Shown here in pieces: positions 19,882 to 31,200 of a stretch of 64,000 bases of DNA. Positions within the stretch are counted from its first letter, which is position 1, and every line of letters starts with the position of its first letter. The notes under the pieces were generated by a model that did not search any database, was not told the DNA's origin, and saw only the letters and a program-made list of their open reading frames with translations. A program made the position numbers and the translations under genes. The stretch spans positions 39,367,108-39,431,107 of the forward strand of contig OY754467.1 in the NCBI GenBank assembly GCA_963575645.1, read 5' to 3'. The DNA comes from Xanthostigma xanthostigma (lineage: Eukaryota > Arthropoda > Insecta > Raphidioptera > Raphidiidae).

Positions 19882-21832
19882 TGATAACATGAGTTAAAAT
19901 TCAATTATTCAAAAATTTAATCACTCATAGATTTCGGGGTACCTTAGGCACTTTGTGGCGCGCGAAGAATTTAGCATGTCCGTGTTTATCTATACATTCC
20001 CCGCTAGTGAGGCTGGCCGATTCTATTTTAATATCCCAAATAATGTAATAGTAATGTAAATATCGCTCGATTTATTGTTGTGAAAACGAGAATATGTATA
20101 ATAGTAGTGTAATGCCGAAGCTATGTAGTTCCAATAATAAAATTTTAAAAAAATCCAATAGACAGACTGCCACCAGAATAAACTAAAATAACTTCTGTTT
20201 AAATGAATAATTTTAAAGGATATCACCTTAATTAAAATTTAATGTTTGATAAAAATAATATGAACTTTTTGAATTAAAAGTATATAGGTAAAACAATCCG
20301 TGAGTGTTTTTTATATTTTCATTAAAAACCGGCGCATTTATTATTCTATTTTTAGGCACAGTTGTTTATTCACGCTGACTTCAATAAGAATGTAGCCTGT
20401 AGGAGAAATAATTGTACAACTAAAGGAAATAGGTAGATTATATACCTAGTGTCGTAATATTATGGCGAGATGTGACACTATGTTAAAAACGAGCCAAGAG
20501 ATTTTTGCAGTTACACGAATCGTAATGCCATTATGCATCATGTATGTTTGTTTTTTTGCAAGTACCTCCTATAAAACAGCAAGTTTACACTTCATTTTCA
20601 AAATTTTTGACAGTTCACTTTTGAGCAGTTATCAATATTATAGGTTATAAAAAAGTGATTTACTAATTTTAGAAGACTGATGGACATAAGTATTTATCAC
20701 TTTTCACTTAAAAAACTTCAAACAAAATAAACAAGATCTGTTCACCAATAAGTACAAAGTCGTCCGTATACACTATACCCTGTCCGTATATATGAAACGC
20801 CATCGCGCATTGTTTCGTACGTTAGGTCACAGTGAACACTGCTGTACCGATTAAGAAACACCCTTTTGAAAAATATATTTCTAAATTAAAAAGAGAAAAA
20901 GTGTCATTAAGGTGAAACTTTGAAACTTCAACTTACATATGAAACAAATTTGAAATGATATAATTAAAAAATAAATAAATAAAATCAATATTTATGATGT
21001 CGCATTTCGGCGATTGTATCTAGAAACAGGAAATTTGTGTCCAATGCGTCGGGTCGTATCTAATATTAATTCTTTAAATAAAATAAAACATTTTTTTAAC
21101 GCAATCTCTACGTTTAAACAGATGAATGTCTGTTTAATAAATAGAATATACCTACTTTTATTTAAAAATTAACTCATGAAAATTAATTAATATGCGTAAT
21201 TCCTAAAACTGTTTCATAATTAGGACATTGTTTCACGATCGAGCCTTTTACCTTACAGATAGACAAACAGATAGATGGACGAACATTAAATGACGGAACC
21301 GTAATGGTTGCTATTTCCTAGGCGCTACTAAACCCTAAAAATAAGTATTATCTTCTGTTAGGATATTTAATGAAGCAGAACTGAATGGAGAAATCAAATT
21401 TTTAACAACTTCATAAATATTTTTTTTCGCGTTAATACAGTAAACCGTTATCAGAAATACTTTATTACTATAGTTTCCCACCCCCTGGAAAGTTTTTTAG
21501 CGGCACCCATGTTATTATAATTGTGTTATTATAATTTATAAATATTATAGCATAGTGCAACAAGGGTCACTCCGCAACGTTCCATCGCATCGGTAGGCGA
21601 CATATTTTTATAGTAATAACAATGGGCATGACCTCAGATAAATAAATGAAAGGGATATACGTATGCGCACATTTTTTGCTGCAACTAATCACATTCTAAA
21701 CAAACTCGGTGAAAACAAATCTATTTCAATGTTGCCAAACTGAAAATGAGCATTGAATGATGTTATAATTGATAGAGAATGGATTAATAGAATTGACATA
21801 TTCAAGTCAGTTGTAATTGATGTTATCAACGA
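19882..21832. other. Unassigned AT-rich sequence
   Basis: No gene, RNA or repeat with recognisable ends. Short open frames here (for example 20023-20226 minus and 20462-20650 plus) have no family features. Confidence 0.4.
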
Positions 21833-22702
21833 TATATGTTACGGTCAATGTCCGGAATACGGGCAATGTCGACAATTCCCGGGCAATGTCGACATTGACC
21901 GGTGAATGTCGACAATGCCCGAGCCACATCGAGCAATATCCGAAATCGGACAAGGTTCAAAAAATAGATTTTTTATAAACACGAAACGCTGACATTTGAT
22001 TGTATCTTTATCATGATAAGTTATCATTAACGCTTTATGGAATTTTTATCACTGATATCAACTATTGAAGAATGTATTTTTCAGCTTTCAAATAGTGTCT
22101 TGAATAACTCAAATTTGAACAAAATATTTTGTAAGCACTTGAATGAAGCACAATTGAAACTTACTGAAAATCGACCGACTATTACAAGAATTAAGGACAG
22201 CGCTAGAACTTACCAACGTCTTATAAAATCGAATTTTGTAATAAATGAAAGGTTTTTGTATTTGAGTAATAAGAAGATAATGAGTAGATCAGCTTAAGAG
22301 AGCAATAAACATATTTTCATTTATTAAAATAATTAATAAAATGTGTGAAAATAAATTATCCATAGTTTTGATTTTTATTTTTATTGCTGGAAGAAATGTG
22401 AGTTCTGAAATTTAATGCATTGAGATATATTGTTTATTGCTCATATCATATAAATAATAAATAAATTATACGTGTTTTTAATCATCAATAATATAATTGT
22501 AATAGAAAGCTGAAAAATATATTCTTCAATAGTTGATATCAGTGAAAAAAATTCCATAAAGCGTTAATGATATAATCAAATGTCAGCGTTTCATGTTTAT
22601 AAAATATCTATTTTTTGAACCTTGTTCGATTTCGAACATTGCCCGATGTGGCTCGGAAATTGTCGACATTGACCGTATTCCGGACATTGACCGTAACATA
22701 TA
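21833..22702. mobile_element. Long-TIR element with AATGTC repeats and an internal ORF
   Basis: Ends TATATGTTACGGTCAATGTC and the inverse match over roughly 250 bp of arms on each side. The outer parts carry repeated CAATGTC/GACATTG words around CCGG and TCGACA. Between the arms lies an open frame of 86 codons (22037-22297) starting in the left arm. No TSD is clear. Long arms would suit a Mutator-like element, but this is unproven. Confidence 0.7.
22037..22297 (+). CDS. Hypothetical 86-residue protein inside the long-TIR element
   Basis: Starts MEFLSLISTIEECIFQL and contains LNKIFCKHLNEAQLKLTENR and YQRLIKSNFVINERFLYLS. Mostly helical-looking, charged, with no motif I recognise and no catalytic domain. 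The ATG lies in the left inverted arm, so the inverse arm carries a mirrored copy. It could be the first exon of an element-encoded protein or chance. Confidence 0.3.
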   Translation: MEFLSLISTIEECIFQLSNSVLNNSNLNKIFCKHLNEAQLKLTENRPTITRIKDSARTYQRLIKSNFVINERFLYLSNKKIMSRSA

Positions 22703-23035
22703 GATAAAATAAAATCTGAAATAAGAAGAGCCAGTTTACACTCGACACTTTATTATTTTCTTTTTTCTCCACGCCGACATTTGGTAACGTTGCAAATTTC
22801 TTAATCTGTTGTAACCAAATTACTATGGAAACCACATGAATATTATTTTATTTTAGTATTTTTTCGAAAGTGATTTTTTGAGAGTTAGCTGTGAATGAAT
22901 GTGTTTTTTGTGAATTTAGAACTTGTTCACGATTTTTAAGAATATTTAAAGGTGGTTCAGTAGCGCTAAGTATGTAAGAAATCGCGTAATAATTATCCCG
23001 TGTCACTTCACCGCTAAGTTAATACATTTTACCTA

Positions 23036-23565
23036 AAATGTGATAAATGAAGAGCCGCTCGACCGATTTTGTGCAAACTTCACATAAACCATCTACTAAA
23101 TAGTCCGAAAGCCTAAAAATTTGGTTTGGATAGGTGAGCCCGTTCTTGAGTTATAAAATTACAACGAAAAGTGGCATTGATTTTTATATATATTGATTTT
23201 TAAAAAATGCCACTTTCGTTGTAATTTTATAACTCAAGAACGGGCTCACCTATCCAAACCAAATTTTTAGGCTTTGTTCGGACTATTTAGTAGCTGGTTT
23301 ATGTGAAGTTTGCACAAAATCGGTCGAGCGGTTCTTCATTTATCACATTTTTTGTAACAAATATCTATAAAAATCAATGCCAAGATATACAAAAAATGTG
23401 ATAAATGAAGAACCGCTCGACCGATTTTGTGCAAACTTCACATAAACCATCTACTAAATAGTCCGAACAAAGCCTAAAAATTTGTTTTGGATAGGTGAGC
23501 CCGTTCTAGAGTTATAAAATTACAACGAAAAGTGACATTGATTTTTATATATATAGATTCAACTG
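23036..23565. repeat. Alternately inverted 150-bp repeat units (three)
   Basis: Units at about 23036-23187 (+), 23203-23351 (-) and 23393-23565 (+), each running from AAATGTGATAAATGAAGARC through GATAGGTGAGCCCGTTCT to ATTACAACGAAAAGT. The first two form a hairpin with nearly identical 150-bp arms. Confidence 0.88.
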
Positions 23566-23839
23566 TTCGGGCCCGCATTTGGCCGCGACGACGTAACTAT
23601 GAAATGTTATTATGAATGATAGGAGACTGTTTGTGTAGACTTTAGAGCATTATCACCGGATACCACGTAGATACTTACTTTCGAAATCACATGAAGTTGT
23701 TTACTATAGCTCCGATAAGTAATTTTGAATATTTAGCATTAATTATTATTGAAAGACTGTCGATTCCCCACGATGCGGGATCGACAAGTCACCAGTAAGA
23801 CACGACTGCGACGTCACCGCGATATATAGGTAATAATGG

Positions 23840-24528
23840 TATACTTTTCATAACGGTTTAACTGTCTATTTTTATAAGAAAGTTTTGTAAAAAAAAATAT
23901 TTTCCTAAACTTTATACAGTAGAACCTCTGTAAGTCGAACTTCAAGGGAGACGCCAAAAAATAGAGTTTTCAACTTATGAAGGATTTTGTAAGGAAATAT
24001 TCGACTTGTAGAGGTTAAAATTAATTCTGATTTTGAGTTGCCATGTTTGAGATACAGATGTCAAATTTATTTATTCGAGTTATGGAGGAAAAATATGTAC
24101 CGAAATGGCTTGTAAGAACTCACTGATTATTTCGACCTATATAGAGTTGATATTTTGAGTAATGGAGGTTTTGGGGCTTGAAGTGAAAAAAAAGATAACA
24201 TTTTTTAGAGTTTTGAAGGTTTTCGACTTATCGAGGCTCGACTTAAAGTGGTTCTACTGTAGTTTCAGAAAATTTTGAAAATAAAAAAAATCTGTTCATT
24301 TGTTCTGTACATCTGCTAGTTAAGTATTTGAGAAGCATGCTTTGATTAATTTTTACATGATGTGTTAACATTATTATATAGATAAACATACAAATAAATA
24401 GCAAATAGCATAATATTTAATAGTAGCCGTTACCCGCGTCACCGCACGCGTTATCAGAAGTTTTATTTTCTTTTAGTCAATATTTTTGAAGTTGGAATGG
24501 TCTCGTCGTCCAATTAGGTAGTTTTTTT
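23840..24528 (+). mobile_element. Dispersed repeat X, copy 1, ending at an SLC23 splice acceptor
   Basis: From ATAATGGTATACTTTTCATA to GTTGGAATGGTCTCGTCGTC, CAATTA and a T-run. Copies: 32131-32745 (+), 36955-37442 (-), 51640-52300 (-). A pogo-like MITE is inserted at 23917-24259. The T-run, present in all copies, lies 11 bp upstream of SLC23 exon a. Confidence 0.8.
23917..24259. mobile_element. pogo/Tigger-like MITE in repeat X
   Basis: CAGTAGAACCTCTGTAAGTC at the left and the inverse ending GTGGTTCTACTG at the right, with TA on both sides (23915-23916, 24260-24261). Other copies of X read straight through this site (AACTTTATAGTTTC). Confidence 0.88.
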
Positions 24529-24539
24529 ATATTTCTCAG

Positions 24540-24761
24540 GACTATCAGCTTTACAATATGTGGATTTGAATTCAGCGAGGAATCTCTACATTCTCGGATT
24601 TTCGCTCTTCTTCCCTCTCGTTTTGTGTAAGTGGATGGCGGCACATCCAAGCGCGATAGACACTGGGTCACCGGAACTCGACAGCATCCTCACTGTTCTT
24701 CTCAGCACCACCATCCTGGTTGGAGGCCTTGTTGGCTGCTTTCTCGACAATGTTATACCAG
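24540..24761 (+). CDS. SLC23 exon a (two C-terminal membrane segments)
   Basis: Exon with 2 bases, 73 codons and 1 base. It encodes YVDLNSARNLYILGFSLFF and the last membrane segments up to FLDNVIP. The donor CCAG|gtgcga is weaker than consensus. The T-run upstream of the acceptor (24521-24528) belongs to a dispersed repeat. Confidence 0.9.
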
Positions 24762-25253
24762 GTGCGATATATTCTTGTTATTATTTTATTTGTAAATCAT
24801 TTTATTTTATTTGTAAATCTGGCAGGCTAACAGACAATGTCCAGTAACAAGCCTGCTCTCAATATTATACAATAATTATTATACATTTGCAGTAAATAGT
24901 CATGAATGCCAGGGCCCTCGCGCCCCAGAGTGCGATGTGTGCGATGCACGCGGGCGACACATTCAAGGGGCGGCAAATGGCCTAGTTGTGTTATGTTTTT
25001 TGTACTGTGTAGAAAAAATATATAACTGATATTATATCAATTTTATTTGCATACTCAAACCTGCGTGAAAACTCTTACGAGTAGCTATTTATTTTTTAAT
25101 GAAATTCGAATTCGAAATATTTCGCGCGCAGTTTTCGATTCGATAGTTAATTCACATCAGCGCGTAGACAGGGCGCCCCTATCGGGAGACTCCCGCGTAT
25201 GTTTATATCTTGAATTTTCCTGTCGATTCCTGCAAGAGTGCGAGTGAAGTAAA

Positions 25254-25292
<39 letters not shown>

Positions 25293-28200
25293 TTTTATTG
25301 TACATAATAAAACGTACAAAAGGCACGGTTCAACTTTAAGTTGATCTTCCACCTAGCCCAGTTACATGACAAATTTTTTTACAAAATTAAAAAAAATAAA
25401 TAAATAAAAAAAAAAGTATTTTTCAATCAACAAATACTTTTATCCCCAATAAGGGGCGTCAATTATGAATCCGCACGCGGGCGGCGTGAGGCCTTACGAG
25501 GGTCCTGATGAATGCTATAATGGAAAATAATCAGTGTCAGTGGCGTAACAGCAGGGGAATACTGTTATTATTTTTTTCAATATTTCGATATTAAAAAACA
25601 CAAGCGAATTTTATTATAGAAACTAATTATTAATTCTGTTCTGAAGAAGATTCAAATCCAAACCGAAACGTTAATGTATTGAATTATATTTATATATTTT
25701 TGTTAATATAATTGTCTCAAAAATTGGTCGATAATTTTATTTATTGAAGAGTTCTAATCAGACGTTAATCAAATACTGTTAATTTTTGGTCTCGCCCGAA
25801 TTTGTAGATTGCCACCGTTTTTTCGTCGACTTACGTTGCAAAATTGGTTTCCACGAAGAGCGCTTTTAATAATATATAGCCTATAAATGTCCATCCTAAA
25901 GGTCCATTCTAAATATTGGTGAAAAAATTTTGAAATAGGATGACTAGTTTCGGAGATTACCTTCGACATCCAAACAAACTTTACCTCTTTAGAATATTAG
26001 TATTGGGAAATGTGCTAAAAAAAGAGAGGGCATTTCAGAAAATAAAGTTTCACACGAAATTCGTTTCGAAAATTAACCCGGACAGACAGACAAAATTTTT
26101 AAAGACGGTCGTTTACGTTCTGACCATATATTATGAGCTCAAAACGTGACAGTTATTTCGATATTACAGACTAGTGAATCGTTAAAGAACTTTCGGAAAT
26201 TTGCGGTTTTGAACAAATGAGCATTAAGGCCGCTGCACACGAGGCTAGAAACGCTTGGAGTTCTGCTGGAAATGACGTCACTGCGGACTCGCCTGCTAGC
26301 TCACAAAATAGGTTTAAAAATTAGAACAGGGGCTATTTTCCATGCTATAGGTATGAGCAAGAATCAATCAGAAAGCAGTATCTTGTCACGTGGGCAACTT
26401 GAACAAACGCCAACATACCAACATGGCGTCATTCTGCTCAGAGTCAAACTACAGACACGTTTTGGTCTGTAATTATATGTGAACTGTCAATGCGCGCGAA
26501 TCAGATTTATTCACAAAACTAGTTTGAAAATACGTTTCGTGTGAAGCGAGCACATAACAGCAATCAAGAAAACCAGCGCTAGAAAACTATAATAGACAAA
26601 TCTTGCAAGGAATCTAGTAGAGTTTCTATAGCCTCATGTGCAGCGGCCTTTAGATTTTTATTAATATAAATATAGATAAGATAAGATCCTTATTTATTCA
26701 AATAGCTTTCGTAGCATAGAACATGTCAACAAAATTACAAATATAAAAAATAATAAATAAAATAGATGTAACGCCACTGACGTTTTATCAAAAGCAATTT
26801 TCTGTCACATTTGAAATACAGAATACAAAGCATGATGGATGCTTATGCATTATCTTTACATAAGGCTGCAATCCTTTTTTTGGTCTGTGACACATATTTA
26901 TCGTCGTTTTTTGTCGTACAGGAACAGCCGAAGAGCGTGGCCTAATCGCTTGGAGTAAGGAAATGTCGTTGGCCAAGCAGGAGGAAACAACTGAAAGTGG
27001 AGACGCCGAATATGTACCGAGCACTTACGATTTTCCTGTCGGGATGTCTTACATCAGAAAGTGAGTAGAGCTTTTAAACTTTTCTGTGCCTTGTTTATTT
27101 TGGTGCAGGGGCGGCTGGGGTATATAAAATAGCACCGGGGTAGATGAGATCGACGGCCCGCATAGGATGCGGCAAGGTCACCTCAATAGAGGGATTTTTT
27201 TTTAAATATTGACTCGTTAAGCGCAATTTTAAAACAATCTGAGAACTATCAAAATCACTAACATTCTGCCTTATTTGAAGAAAAAAATCGTAAGATGGAT
27301 TAATAGTTCAGTAAAACCGTTCGAAAATAGGACCTTTCTGTGCCAAAGGTCGGGTAATTTTGATTTTTACTACGTTTTATTTAACTCGTTTTCTTCTGTG
27401 TCTGTCCGGGTGGAGAGATACATATAATTCATTCTTACTTGTTTACCGTTATAGGACACATAGCAATCACTGGTTTATGGCTCAATTGGTTAGAGCGTCG
27501 TGCTAATGACTCGAAGGTCGCGAGCTCGATCACCCATGAGACATAATATTTTTATTTTTTACGATGTATTTTTGTTTTTTTTACTAAAAATATATGATTT
27601 AAACTAAAAGAAATTTTCTACATAATAACCTTAAAACCAGCTCTGTAGTTTAAATAGACTGAGGCACAGGCTTTCGAAAAACATGATTTTCCGAAAAAGT
27701 AGCGAAAATTGTAATTTTACTAACAAAAAAACTAATCTCTGCGGTTAATTATGGAAAATTAAAAAAAAAGTATACCCATTCTGTCTAAAATTTTGAAAAA
27801 ATTACAGGAAAAATACAATAAAAACTAATGGTATATATTTTCATTAATTTTTAGATTAAGCTCAGAAAACTGTAGCGAATTATGTACGAAACTCTCGACG
27901 CAAGAAGTTCATTCATTCTAAGGGCGTGGATATTTTTTTCTGTGGGGGGGGGTTATTTAAAGCACAAAAAAAAAATTTTTAGTTTTATTAATACGAATAA
28001 AAGATATAGCTTATGCCAAAAGCAAATCACTCTTTTCTTAGTAACCTAATTTGAAAAACTTTGTTTGAAGAACAAAAAAAGTCCTTTTCATAAGTGAATT
28101 CGTTCGTAAATTTCACGTAATACTGCAGGACATTTTCTCTAATACGATTGATCACGCTAATTATTATAGTCCTGGGGGGAGGGGTAATTACCCCACTGTA

Positions 28201-31200
28201 CGCCCTCATATCTACTACGCCCTTGGTTCATACTTGACCGCTTTTTTTAAAACCAAATTCGCGTTAATTACAGAAATTCAGTTAAATTAATTTTCACCTA
28301 AGACGCATTATGATATAATATAATAACATTCAGTGGTAGTACCTACTAAAGAGATGTGTTTTTGAAAGCAGACCTTTCAAAGCTCCAGACTGGCATTCAT
28401 TTGCCAAACAATAGATGCCTCTATCTGTGTCTCTCTGTGTACGTCATCTATTCACGTACCAAATAGCCTGCACCCCACTGATCTCTGGTAGATGGAATGT
28501 GGATATAGTTCTCGATGCTGCAACTCCTGAAAGCGTATTTTCTTCATACCTCTATCGAAAGTACATACTTTCGGCATCAATTGTAAGGCAGAAAGTCTAA
28601 CATTTACGCATTGGTAGAATTACACGCACTGATGCGGGAATTACGTACGGTTGTTTAGATGTCGCAACCATATTATATTTTAGCTAACAGTCGCGACCAG
28701 CTATCATTCGTGTTTTGACGTGATAACGTCTTATAAATTGATGAAACACCGGCTGCACGCACGAAAAAGAGTAACGTTCCGCAAGCGAGAACGTGATATA
28801 AGCGATAGTCTCTCTCTTCTCGCGTGACGTCAGAGAGTAGTGTGCGTTCAACATTTTTTTCGGCTGTTCCAGCGAAAGCTACATCTGACAGATGGCCAGA
28901 TAAATTATACGGTTTGTTAACAAATATATAATATATATATACATTCTTTTAAATGTCTTTTATAATTGCTTAAAAATATGTATTTTGCTTTGGTTGATCA
29001 AATTATTAGTCGGTAAAAATATAGTTTGACAGCTACTAAAATTTAGGTTATGTATTATTAAATATGATATTCGAGCGGTATACGTTTTCACGTAAAACTA
29101 TCGTTCGTAAACCGACTTTACAGACAACCAATTTTTTTTACGTAGGTATAACCTCAAAGTTGCTTGCTTGGAATTTATCTGTGTTTTTATGTAATTAATA
29201 AGTTATTAAATGATTAATGTATTTAATAAGCGTACTTACAACCGAGGTAAGAAGAAAAATAGTACCTATACACTACACTGGCGCGTCATAATGCCAGAGG
29301 CGAGCCGAGGGCATCATGGCGCGCAGTGCAAGAATGTCAAACTTTCGGCTAGTGTAGTGTATACTGTTTCTTCATACCTCGGTCGTAAGTATGTTTATTA
29401 ATTAATACATTAATCATTATTATTAATTACAAAAAAAAACAGAAAAATTCCAAGCAGGCAGCTTTGAGGTTATACGTAAAAACACGAATGACAGCTGGTC
29501 GCGACTATTAGCTAAAATGTAATAGGGTTGCTATGTAAACGACATCTAAACAACAGATGTCAGGTTATTGTTACTTTACAGCCGCTCGAACATACGTACT
29601 TCCCGCATCAGTGCGTGTAATCCCACCAATGCGTAAATGCTAGATTTTCTGCCTTATAATTGATGCCGAAAGTATGTACTTTCGATCGAGGTATGACGAA
29701 AAATCATTAAAATATGTCAGACATGCTTAACATTAGCACAGCGGCGGAACAAGACCTGAATTTGATGTGGGCAAGATACATTTTGCGAGAGCCTCTGGAA
29801 TGGGAAATCCCCGGCGAGCGCGACAGTCTCAGCAGCGCCAGCAAATGTTGCTAGTTGAGATTTTATAAAAACAAATGTGTTAGGTTAGTATAGCCACATT
29901 TGCTAGCCGGTGGGATTTATCGTTTTATGATGAGTATAATCTTTACGGTCACTGCTTTTAATGGTCGTAGCTGAATATTTTTCATGATTTAAGGAAAGCT
30001 GCATAGGTATGCCTTTGAGACGCGTCGCTACTCGAACCGCCTATCGTCGCTTCTGCATTAGCGTGTCTGATAGAAAAAATTACACTGAATCGATTAGGCT
30101 AAACGCAAGTCCACATTTCGTTTAGTTATGGCAGTTTAAAATATATAAAAAAATTAATTGTTTAAAACGGCTATATCTTTGATACTAAACGAGATACAGG
30201 GTTGCGGATGTTCGGAATCGATTCAGCGTGATCATAAGAATATAGGTACCTAATGTGAAACGATTATAATTTTTTTCTTAAATTACGAACTTGCCGATGT
30301 CAACCGCAAAATATATGAAATGACACCAAGCAGGGTGGCGTAGTGGTTAGAGCACTATAGACTCGCATTCGGGAGGTAGGTACCGTGTTCGAATCCCGAC
30401 GGGGCAGATGTGGCGAAGACTTTTTCTTGCTGCCTCTCGCCGAGAAACGATAATTCCTGTACCGGCCATCTTGTTGAGGTTTTCCATGGTTTCCTTCAAT
30501 AATTCCAGATAAATAAAGACGGTTCCTTATTCAAGGCCATGGCTGATTACGTGTCAAACTCCTATGCTCAAAATTTGCTAATCCTAATGTCCTGAAATTC
30601 CTTCATTCGCCCATTGCTATTAAGTAAGTGGAAGTTTAAAAATGTAGGAAATAACGGGAAGTGTAATAGATGGAAAATAGTAATGGTGCGACTGGTGTCT
30701 GTTATGACATAAAGTCGAGGAACGGACGTTAAACGATTATTATTAATATGAAATGACAAAGAAGGTCGTCAACGTTGTTCAACTATAAATTCCGTAAACA
30801 CAGGTTTAATGAAAGGAGACTTCAGTTCAAGAGTCCTTGGTCCTCTTTTGAGTCGTGACGTTTCACCTTTTCAAATAGGAAAACAGGACAACTGAAACTG
30901 AAAGGGCTATTGGAGTTTATTAGCGAGTATCATAATACTTCAGGAAAATTAGACTTTATATAGAAGACATAGTTAAAGTATTTACTGTGACAACGAACTC
31001 TAAAAAACCGCGCACACGTCTTGTCGAGCACCTGCACGACCTGCACAGCACGGAGCAAAAAAGCCTGTTCGTGAATGTACTCTTGTTATTCAACGGCGTT
31101 GCGCACATTAGACCAACAGCCAGCAACGACTGTCAGTCGGTCGCCTTCTGTGCTGGACTGATCTAGTGTCTAGTGATGGTGTCGTTCTCATTACTTAAAT

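Noticed and set aside
27479-27545. Functional tRNA-Ile gene
   Set aside because: T arm and acceptor stem do not pair properly despite a good anticodon loop.
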